Assembly: GCA_017590115.1 (NCBI GenBank)
Contig: JAGGNK010008670.1
Span: 310,001 to 374,000 of the forward strand
Direction of reading: 5' to 3'
DNA from: Montifringilla adamsi
Lineage: Eukaryota; Chordata; Aves; Passeriformes; Passeridae
DNA: 64,000 nucleotides
A program made the translations under genes and the position numbers. The notes under the pieces are model-generated. The model was not told the DNA's origin and ran no database searches. It saw only the letters and a list, made by a program, of their open reading frames with translations. Within the stretch, counting starts at the first letter, position 1. Each line of letters begins with the position of its first letter. Shown piece after piece: positions 55,101 to 64,000 of this stretch.

Positions 55101-56093
55101 GTCCAGCAGCCTCTGTGCTCTTTTGTATCTGAAATTTAACTGCTTTGTCTTCCTCATCAGCTATTTTTTTTCATTCTCTTTTAAGTTCTGATTTTTAGAC
55201 AAGAGTATGCATTATTCTGAGCACGCTTTTAACCTTAAAAGATTGTAGATTGTAACATATCTGTGCAAAACCTGACACTCAGATGAAACTTAGGCAATGC
55301 TTTGAGCTGTTTGCACACAGCACAATTTTCAGATCTAATTCAGACTCCGTTTTTTAAAAGTCTCAAAATTCCTCCGCTGAGATCTGTCCTATCTCACATC
55401 AGTTGTCATATTGGAATTAGGGAGTGGTGGATGTGGGAGAAAATGTTAGGTCAGGTAGAGAAGAAGAAGAAGTTAATAATAATAACAATAATAATAATAT
55501 TAATAGATTGTAATGAAGGAAAATAACAAGGAGAGAGATAAACCCCAAGGAAAACAAGTGGGTCAGCTTTCCTGGCATGCCCTTCTGCACTGGCACGGCA
55601 TGAAATGCTGCACTTGACTTGGTGCAAGCCCTGCTCATCAACAGCTGAACCATCAGGGTTCATCAGAGAACCATCGTTCTCATCCCAAACCCATTTCTGT
55701 ACCAGCTACTGGGAGAAAATTAACTCTATCCCAGCTAAAACCAGAGCCCTGGGTCAATGAAACATTTTAATGATTATTAGTTCCATTGTCCTAAAACTGG
55801 GGTTTTAAAAGTAGTAAAATGTGGCTCAAGAAAGTTTTCCCCTTTAATATTATATTGTAATTGTAGTATTTGTCATTCAAATATTTTATTTTAAATTCTA
55901 GTTTCTGATGTTTTAAACTATGAGTTTCATAGAGTTGCGTTTTCTCAGTCATAAATTAAAACAAAAGTAGTTACTTAAGAACAATGTCTTTTTAAGGCAG
56001 ACAAGAAGAATCCTTGCCTGCAGGTGCTTTGTCTGCTGGCACAGCTGGAGTCTGCTCCATGGCTGAAACAGTAGTTTCTGTACCGCTTTCTGT
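52122..56093. other. Upstream of P2RY14; no coding feature recognised
   Basis: Probably the P2RY14 5'UTR intron(s). Two ~35-base copies of TTAGTGCCAGGATT[T/C]GGGAG lie at 53616-53690. A short (AAT)n-like patch is at 55470-55505. None of the open frames shows a domain. Confidence 0.5.
55665..55752. mobile_element. Possible interspersed-repeat fragment, family not identified
   Basis: The segment around GAGAAAATTAACTCTATCCC and AGCTAAAACCAG resembles text I associate with avian dispersed (LTR-type) repeats. I cannot assign a family or the ends. Confidence 0.3.
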
Positions 56094-56095
56094 AG

Positions 56096-56146
<51 letters not shown>
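56096..56146. repeat. (TAGT)n tetranucleotide microsatellite
   Basis: Twelve or so uninterrupted TAGT/GTTA units. Likely polymorphic. Confidence 0.97.
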
Positions 56147-56229
56147 AAACTGCTCGTTTGTGCTTTTAGTTGTTAGTGGTTTGCAGAACGCGCGGATGCT
56201 CGCCTTATTTTCCAATTTAAAAAGTCAAA

Positions 56230-57060
56230 TTGCGGTGGCACTTACTTAAAAATACCCGAGGATGCTGGAGGGCGTTTTCGGGGGACAGGAGCGGTGGCGG
56301 AGGCGGCGTCTCACCTGGGCTCGGTGGGGGATGGCGGCGCGGCCCCGAGAGCTGGGACCCTGGCGGCTGCGGGGGATCGGCGGGGATCCGCTCCGGGACG
56401 GGGATGGATCAGCCGGGATCAGCTCCGGGACGGGGATGGATGGGCCGCAGTGCCCGTGCCGGTCCTGGCCGTGCGGAGCCGCTCCCGGGAGCCGGTCTCG
56501 GGATGGTCCTGCGCTCGGGGAGCCGCTCCCGGTCCTGCCCGTGCGGAGCTGGTCTCGGGGAGCCGGTGCCGGTCCTGGCCGTGCGGAGCCGGTCCTGGCC
56601 GGGCGGAGCCGGTGCCGGTCCTGGCCGTGCGGAGCCGGTCCTGGCCGGGCGGAGCCGGTGCCGGTCCTGGCCGCCCGCCGTGCCCGCGCCCCGGCGCTGC
56701 CCAGGTCGCAGCGCAGCCCTGGGAGGGTTCCGGAGCAGAAAGGGGAAGGGCTGGCAGGGCTGGCACGGCCGGCGGGGCTGGCCGTGCCCCTGCCCGGCTG
56801 TGGCCGGGCTCTCGGCCCGCAGCTGGCCCGGCCGCAGGGCAGCGCTGGGCGGCTTTGGGACAGACGCAAGTGCAGCTGGCACAGCAGCCACAGGCTGAGC
56901 TGCTGCGCTGGAGTTTGCTTTTCCCAAACTGTTCCCAGGGCTGGCTGCGACCTTTGCTGTGACGCGTCCTGCCCCGATGGCCGCGGCTCGGAGCCGGGAG
57001 GGCTGGAACCGGAGCCACGGGCTTGCGTGCGCCTGCTCGGGCTGCACATGGGTCCTGGGC
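56230..57060. promoter_or_regulatory. Orphan CpG island with internal minisatellite
   Basis: An 830-base GC-rich, CpG-dense block between P2RY14 and GPR87, flanked by AT-rich DNA. Its middle (about 56450-56680) is a tandem array of GGAGCCGGTGCCGGTCCTGG units. Frames are open on both strands, as expected at this composition, and no protein family is recognisable. It may be a distal promoter of P2RY14 or of another transcript. Confidence 0.55.
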
Positions 57061-59497
57061 GTACGCGATGGGTCTTGGGTGCTCGGCTGCTTCCTCTCTT
57101 CTTTTTGTGCTATTCTTTTCTTTTAAGCTTAAACACCTGCTTGGCTTCCTCCTTTCTGGTTCCTCCCAAAAGTTTTCTGGGAGGCTTTCAAATCAAGCAC
57201 AGAGTTAGTGGAAATGTATGCTAATAGAAAAGCTAATATCGTCTCTGTGGATGTAGGAAAGGAGTGCATTCTGAGAGAGAGCTGAGGTTTGGGGAGATAA
57301 ATCGAGGTTTAAATGTTTATTTAAAAACTGTGAAATATGTACATTGTGTACCTTAGAACAAGTAAACATTTAGTGCAGGACTTGAGCTCTGCTTGACAGT
57401 GTGTCACCTAAACCCTACAGAAAATACACAATTCCTCATGGGCTTTGCTTCTGTGAGGGTTTATCTGTGTAGAAGAAGGGCCCAAAGGCATGGGGAAACA
57501 CATGTGCCTTCTCCCTGCGTGTTGCTACCATAGCTACATCCTTTGCATGGGGCCACTGTGAGTTACCCTGAACCTCCAGTCCCTTCCTTCCCCCGAATTT
57601 CATTGAATATCTCAGTAAGGGGTATCCTGAGAGGCAGAATTGTCTGCACATTCTTGCCAGTTTTCTTGCCCCTCTCTCGATCCTGAGACTCACAGCCCAG
57701 AGCTGTAGTGGTCCATCCATGGCTTCGGGGTGATGGGTTTGGGCGTTGGCTTCATTGACACTTTTGTACTTTCCCCTTGGATCAGACAGAACCAACGGTG
57801 CACGAGGCTTCTCAGGTGCTCCCTGAAGACACCAGTCAGCCAAGCTTCTCCTCTCTTTCCATGCATGGTCATTTCCTGAAGCAGGGATGGGAGGAGTGAA
57901 TCAGAGGAGGCTTTGGTTTAAAAGCCATGGCTCTCTAAGATCGACAGGAGCATGGGAAGCCCCAAATAAGAGGCAGTGCAGTGCTCTCCAGTGTAAGATG
58001 CCAGTCTGTGATGGATTAAATGTTGCAGCACAGATAATTTTTTGCAGTGACAAGTAAGCAGTTGTCCAGGGCAGAGGATTAAGGGCTTAAAGAGTGGGTG
58101 GGGTGCCTGAGCTCTGTGTACAGCTTCACCCCGCTGGAATGACTCTGGCCACCAGGGCAAACCGAGGGGCTGCTCTGTTATACAAACATGGGGATTTTTC
58201 CAACATGCCAGCCAAACCCAGTGTTTAAGGACCTCAGGATATGGCTGCTGCTTCTGAGGGGTTAGAAAGCAGGCAGTGAGCCTGGTCACTAGGAGGCCCT
58301 GCGCTTTGCCATGCACCTTGGGTGGCTGAAGAGCAAACTGATAATGTATTTTGCCCTTAGCCACACAAGTCTGCTTCTGCCCCCAAAATCCAAAATTCCC
58401 AGCTGCTGGTTGTCTCATTGAGAGAAGCTGTTAACCCTTAGTGTGAGCTGAGGGCCTCAGAAGGGAATCCTTTTGCATGACCCTGCTGAGGACCTGTGTC
58501 CCAGAGCCAGAGAGGGAGAGCACTGCTGGCGTGTCCCCGCAGCTCTGGTGACAAAATGGGGGTGATTTGGTTCTTCCCCCGGCTGGTGCCAGCAGCGCAG
58601 GGTGGGGTGGCAGCTCTGCAGCCTTTGCTGGCAGAAGTGGGGCTGATGGGTCCTGCCTCGAGCTCTGAGGGCAGCATCTTGCAGCACCAAGCCATGGCAC
58701 CGTGCAGGGGGTGTCTGTGCCCACGGGTCTTACCTGTGCCCTTTCCAGCCCTGCTGACAGAGCTGCCAGTGCCCCCAGCCCACTGAACACAAAGTCATGC
58801 AGACCGTGGGGCATCAGTGGCCAACTCTGGGAATTGCTAAAAGCAGGATGAACAAAACAAATATTTTCCTAGGATAATCCCCCTGGAAGGCCAGCTAATT
58901 ACAGAAGTATTGCAGGACTTCTAGTCGTGTTTTTGCCCTGTCAAATCTGCCAGCAAATGTTTTCTGCTCAGTTTTGTTTGGGTGATGAGTGGATGTCTGT
59001 GCATCCTCGTGGAACAGCCTTCTGAGCCCTTACAAGGATTTGTCTGGAGCTCCCCATCAAGCCCGTGCCCACGTTCAGGTGGCACCACCGCTGCTCCCAG
59101 GCTGATGCCTGGCTTTACAGGTGGCAGGAGAGGGGTGCTGAGGGAGGGCACTGTGCTGGACTGAGCTAGAAAATGCTTCATGTGGGATTTGATCAGGTAA
59201 ATTTCCTTACTCAGTCAAAGCAGGCTTTCCTGCAGATGGGTCTCTTGCCTTTCAGCCACAGACAGCAGCTTTTCTAGTTGCACATTTGTATTTCAAAGAC
59301 CATTGACATAATTTTTGCAATTTCTCCTGTGTCTCTTTCTCAAAAGACAATTGTGTTTAAAGTACCTCATTTTCTGACTTCAGAATCACACATTCTACAT
59401 CTGTAGCCTGTTCAGGAAATGAGGATCTTTTGATTTCCTTTTGTGTGCAAGATAAGCTTTCCTCAAAAACTGCACAAATAACTCCTTTATCTTTTCC

Positions 59498-59542
<45 letters not shown>

Positions 59543-62500
59543 TTTTTCTCTACTGCCTTTTTCTTATCCTTCCACCATTTCTGGTCTCAAGGTTAATATC
59601 TGGTCACAAGTGTGACCACAAGCCTATTATCTGGGTCAACACTGGGCATGGACGAGGACAAAAAACTTATCAAAGAGTGTCTCTTCTGGGGAGGGTGAGG
59701 AGGACAAACCCATCCACCTGTCCCTGCAATTCTGTGTTGAATTCTCCTGCCCCAGTTAGATGCACGTTTGGGGTACCTTTTACACCTTGGAGGCCACTGA
59801 TGTGCGAGGTTCTGCGCGTGGGTCTGCAGCCAAACCTTCGCTGCTTGTGGGTGTGCATTACAGAACACTTGTACAGGTAGGGGTGGGTTTGGTTTGCAGA
59901 GCATTTCTGGTTAACACAGACCACAAGACCTCCACCCGGTTTGGGGCCTGCCCCATGGGCTCCATGCCATGTTGAGTTTTGCATTTTTTCACTGTTTTGT
60001 GTTTCCAACCCTGACCAGGCTGGTTGAACCTGCCACTGCCTCTCTGCTCATTGGTGCTTTCCCCTCTGCTTAATCCATCTCACCACCATCTGCTGGGTGA
60101 CAAGGAAAAGACAGATTTTTAGAAATTGGAGTGGGTTTAATTTCCTTTTTTAGGATTTCTGTGAAGCTGCGTTGGTATAAAGTCACAGGAAATGTCATTC
60201 GTAGAAAAAATACAGAGGCAGAGTGCAAAATAATTGTGATGACAAAAGTCCTGCAGCAGTAGTGATCTGGAGCTGGCTCTGAGTACAGGTTCAAATCACA
60301 TTTCTGCCACAATAATGCCCTGGCACGGAGAGCTCTGCCTTGGCTAGAGAATCAGAATATGTAAGATATAATTACATTTGAGTTACAAACACTGTAATGC
60401 AAATCTTCCTCAATGTAAAAAATCCCAAATGTTAATGAATTGTTCAATTGTTCAGGAATTGCTCCTTGCATTCTTGGGTCAGATCTGCTGCTGTACTTCC
60501 ACCAGAAAACTGTGTTTCCTCTTAAAAATGGGACTCTGGGACTGCACAGCCACAGTTTAAATCCACATCTGCCCTGATGTGGCTCTCTGAAAGGCCAGTG
60601 ACAGGTCAGGGCCTGAGACTTTCTGTACAACTTCCTTGTAGCTTTTCCTTTCAAGATGAACTCTTAGAGACCAAAATTCCATGTCAAATCCGGATAAATT
60701 AAATATAGTTATCTGGTATTTGGGGATTTGGATATTGTTGTATGATTCATTTTTAGCCCTGGGAAAGTACTTCACAAAGAGCATCTTCAGAGAGCTGTCA
60801 TGTATGTGAGAGTGCCCAAAGCAGCAGTCAGGGTTATCACAGACACACCCTGAGGGGCAGGGCGAGATGCTCTGGGGGCTGCACAGTGCAGTGCTGGCTG
60901 CAGGCAGGCTCAGCTGCAGTGCAGGGCTGCATGCAGGCTCAGGCTGCAGTGCAGGGCTGCTGCAGGCTGGCCTGGGAGCTGGGGATGCATGGCTCTGGCT
61001 CCCCTTCCCAGACTGCACATGGACACCCCACTTCTGGACACTTCCCAGAAACTGCTGGTTGCTTCATCCCTCTGCTCCCTGGACAGGGGCATCTTCAGGC
61101 TGTGCTTGGGAGGGCATCATCCCATCACACCAAAGTGTGGCTGCTTTGGGTGGCAGATTTTTTGGTGGAAAGCTCTTAGGAGGGATCAGCAGTAGTGTCT
61201 CTCCTAGGAGGAAACACCATGGAAACCCATCCTTCAGCTGAGAATTCGTGGGTAGTGAGGCGGGTGGTGTGTGTGCACCCTGTCAGGGGGCACGCAGCAC
61301 ACTGGGGATGCAGGAGCCCGTCTGGTTGTGTTTGCAGCCACCCCTGCATGGTGCCAGCCCCAGGCCCTGGTCTGCTGCCTCCTCTCCTGCCCCTAGTGCC
61401 CTCTGGCTAGGGACCAGCAGGGATATTGCCCCTGAAGTGCTCCCCGGGCTTTGCTGGGCTTGTGGGGGAAGTCCACCCTCCACCTGGGAAAAGGTCACTG
61501 TGAGTTTAACACAGCGATCACCAGGCACAATTTAACAAGCCATAAACCCTTGGTGATTTACTCTTGTAAAAGGGAGACCAAGAGCGCTCGGCCTTGATTT
61601 GCTTTAACCATATAAGACCTGAGAGGACAGCCTTTGGTTGGGAGTGTCTGCACACAGAGCTGATCTTCGGTCCTAAATACTATATATCATTCAGCTTCAT
61701 CTGCTGCTTGTCAGAATTTAAGCTATGCAACCCAGGCCCCAAACTGGCTCTTTAAACATGGTTTTGTATGTGCACGGACTGCTTAGGGGGCAAGATGGCA
61801 GATTTGCTCCCAGAACTTGTCTGGTGTGAGTGAACAGTTTTCTGCCAAGCTGATTGGGAAACAGGGTTTATCTGTGGTATTTTAGCTATTTAAAGTATTT
61901 TTATTTAAAGTAGGATAAATACCCAAAGTATTCTGTCTTCCTTTCCAGAAATGTTCTCTCCTGATCATGTAAGTGGTTTCATAATACTCTCATTAATCCA
62001 AATATTATCATACTTACATTTCAACTTCTTAATTATTCATAAACCAAAATCTAAACCTAAACCAATAGCGTTAAAAAATATAGAAGAAAGAAACCCGTCT
62101 TTCAGTGGAAAGGTTTATGAAAGATGTTCTCATGCAGAACTTAATCTTGTCATTTGAGCGCTGCATTTTCAGGGTTTTCTTGTCAAACCTTTTTTTTTTT
62201 TTTTTTGATGTGTATTGAAAGGAAAGTTGTTGTGTGTGTCAGGCACTGGCCGATGGACTGTTGCCATCTCCTGCTGGTGCAGCTGCACTGCATCCCGGGC
62301 TGGCTGCGAGCGCAGACTGCTCAGGGCCCCTGCCGTGCCCTGCCTGCCTTTACCAGCTTGCTTAGTTTTTGTCCCAGCAGTTTTTGCTCTAAACAAATGT
62401 GATGTAGCCCCGGTGAGTCCAGCACAGAGTGGTCCACGCGAGCATCGCGGGGTGCGGAGGGCTGGTGCGAGCCGCGGGTGCGATGGAGCTGCTGCCGCGG

Positions 62501-62926
62501 GGGACACGGAGCCGCGGGGCTGGTGCCGCGGAGCCTGTGCCCCCAGAGCCCTGCGCTGACACCGAGCGTCCCCAGGGGCTGCGCCACCTCCTCCCCTTCC
62601 CCTCACTGCTGCCCCATGCCAGACCCCGGGGAAGCTGGTTCCTCCCGGCTGCGTGCTCCGAGGGCGCAGCCCACCCTGGCCGCAGCCCCCCGAGCTCAGG
62701 GCTGCTTCCCGAGCCCGAGCAGCCTGCTGGTGCTTCCTAAACCAGCCAACCCTAACCCAGCCAGCCTGCCTAAAACCTGCCTACCAAAACACCCCCCGCC
62801 CCACGGGCGAGCCTGGTCCCTGCGGGGACGGAATTTGAGGTGGGTGTTGGTGAGCTGACACAGAAGAGCAGAATGTGTCTGCACATCCCTTAACGAGCCC
62901 CCGTGGTCAGATACTTAAAGAGACAT
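57061..62926. other. Interval between the orphan CpG island and GPR87; no gene recognised
   Basis: Contains a 40-base poly-T run (59500-59539), a small GCTGCAGTGCAGGGCTGC duplication (60909-60975) and a second, weaker GC-rich patch (62430-62720). Minus frames 57918-58418 (166 aa) and 59670-60008 (112 aa) were inspected and show no motif. Confidence 0.5.
59500..59539 (+). repeat. 40-base poly-T run
   Basis: Forty consecutive T. It could mark the A-tail of a minus-strand retrocopy; the adjacent ~59590-60010 segment is a candidate body but I recognise no parent gene. Confidence 0.9.
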
Positions 62927-62932
62927 TTTATT
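62927..62932 (-). promoter_or_regulatory. GPR87 poly(A) signal AATAAA
   Basis: Minus-strand AATAAA only ~50 bases after the GPR87 stop, implying a very short 3'UTR if used. Confidence 0.65.
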
Positions 62933-62982
62933 TACATGATATACAAGCACTCTCACAAGTCAGCAAAGTCTCTGTGGTGCCT

Positions 62983-64000
62983 TCAGACGTCAGTGTACTC
63001 GTGGTAGATGCGCACCTCCGATCTCCTGACGCTCTGGAGGGACCTGATGCTCTCGCTCCTGGTTCTCATGTTGGATTTCCTGAACAGCCTTCGTGAGAAT
63101 GATCGACACATGAAAAAATAAATGATTGGATCCAGACAGACGTTGCATGCGGACAGGAACAGTGTCATTTCCTTACAATAATACAAGATCCTGTGTGCAG
63201 AGTCATCTAAAATTTTGTCCAGATGACTGAAAGTGAAGGGTATTCGGCACAAATGGTAGGGCAAAAAGCAGGTGAAAAACACAGCCACGACAACCCTTAT
63301 ACTCTGGTTGTGCTTCCTCTTTCGGCTGGACGAACTGATGAACTGTTTGCTGGATTTATAGATGTACCTGGAAATGGCAATGTAACAGCCTATCAGCACT
63401 ACCAGCACCACCACGAACATGCAGGTGTTGATGTAGATGACGGCCGAGTGCCACTTGACTCCCAGGGGAGACTTCAGCTTCAGGCAGTCGTCCACGTTCC
63501 TCCTGGTGGGGTAGCCGTTGGTGAGGATCAGGTTTGGCAGTGCCAGGAAGGCCATCACCACCCAGACGCAGGCTGACAGGACCTTGGTGAAGGTGATGCT
63601 GTACATCCTGGAGTCCCCGAAGGGCTTCACCACCTTCAGGTAGCGGTCGATGCTGATGAGCCCCAGGAAGACGATGGTGGTGTACATGTTGGCGTAGAAC
63701 AGCACCGTGGTGTAGCGGCACAGGAAGGAGTTGAAGTGCCACGGCCCCAGCCGCGAGTCCTGGATGATCTTGAACGGGAACGTCAGCGTCATGAGCAGGT
63801 CTGCCACCACGATGTTCTTGAGGTAAAATATAAAGCTGGTTTTGTTCCTGATGTGGAAGAAGATCCACACGGCCAGGCCGTTGAGCAGGAGGCTGGCCAG
63901 GAAGATGACGAGGTACAGCACGGGCAGCACGATGGTGGTGAACTCGTCCTGCCCCGGGGAGCTGCCGTTGGGCGAGCTGCCGTTCTCCGGGCCGAGGCCG
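62983..64000 (-). CDS. GPR87: GPR87, P2Y-like G-protein-coupled receptor 87 (5' end cut by window)
   Basis: A class A GPCR of the P2Y12-like cluster, reported as a lysophosphatidic-acid-responsive, p53-linked receptor in epithelia. The frame is open from the window edge to a stop at 62983, ~338 residues; the start codon lies beyond 64000. The extracellular N-terminus shows two N-glycosylation sequons in NGSSPNGSS, then [17 protein letters not shown] (TM1). Landmarks: [18 protein letters not shown] (TM2), the TM3 cysteine in [39 protein letters not shown]2 [38 protein letters not shown] in [38 protein letters not shown], and the conserved tail [19 protein letters not shown]. The cytoplasmic loops and tail are nearly identical to the mammalian protein, so the identity is secure. 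Confidence 0.97.
   Translation of the reverse strand, partial: GLGPENGSSPNGSSPGQDEFTTIVLPVLYLVIFLASLLLNGLAVWIFFHIRNKTSFIFYLKNIVVADLLMTLTFPFKIIQDSRLGPWHFNSFLCRYTTVLFYANMYTTIVFLGLISIDRYLKVVKPFGDSRMYSITFTKVLSACVWVVMAFLALPNLILTNGYPTRRNVDDCLKLKSPLGVKWHSAVIYINTCMFVVVLVVLIGCYIAISRYIYKSSKQFISSSSRKRKHNQSIRVVVAVFFTCFLPYHLCRIPFTFSHLDKILDDSAHRILYYCKEMTLFLSACNVCLDPIIYFFMCRSFSRRLFRKSNMRTRSESIRSLQSVRRSEVRIYHEYTDV

Noticed and set aside
56230..57224. Several 200-320 residue ORFs in both directions
   Set aside because: CpG-island composition and an internal array keep all frames open; no recognisable family.
63356..63868. Alternate-frame ORF inside GPR87
   Set aside because: Overlaps the strongly conserved GPR87 frame; shadow.

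Overview
The window looks like a bird (avian) nuclear chromosome segment. It has vertebrate multi-exon genes with clean GT-AG junctions, CpG-island promoters, many GC-rich minisatellites, and fragments resembling CR1 LINEs, the dominant sauropsid retrotransposon. Gene order matches the tetrapod block on human 3q25.1: EIF2A (+), SELENOT (+), ERICH6 (-), SIAH2 (-), MINDY4B (-), CLRN1 (-), P2RY14 (-), GPR87 (-). Every exon chain below was built by hand from splice sites, reading-frame phase and family similarity. No alignment was run.

Layout. 1-998: CpG-rich start and first intron of EIF2A. 999-12440: EIF2A exons 2-14. 12948-19048: SELENOT, with an in-frame UGA selenocysteine codon (14218-14220), a 3'UTR SECIS hairpin (18376-18454) and no AUG at the expected start. 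18904-25482: ERICH6, ten exons, tail-to-tail with SELENOT. 25547-25612: assembly gap. 27747-29526: SIAH2 exon 1 and an intron-like region holding CR1 debris, with no recognisable exon 2. 29715-30090: minisatellite. 30964-37834: MINDY4B, eleven exons. 40128-44664: CLRN1, three exons. 51108-52121: P2RY14. 62983-64000: GPR87, cut by the window edge. Long stretches between CLRN1, P2RY14 and GPR87 contain repeats and one orphan CpG island but no gene I can name.

The genes are not one pathway. EIF2A is a translation factor. SELENOT is an ER thioredoxin-fold selenoenzyme. SIAH2 is a RING E3 ligase. MINDY4B is a deubiquitinase relative that appears to lack its catalytic cysteine. CLRN1 is a sensory-hair-cell tetraspan protein. 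P2RY14 and GPR87 are neighbouring class A receptors of the P2Y12-like cluster.

The main oddities are the missing SIAH2 exon 2, the absence of recognisable MED12L and GPR171 sequence where synteny would place them, the non-AUG SELENOT start, a probable GC-AG intron in ERICH6, and a polyglutamine run in SIAH2. No wholly new biological system is evident.
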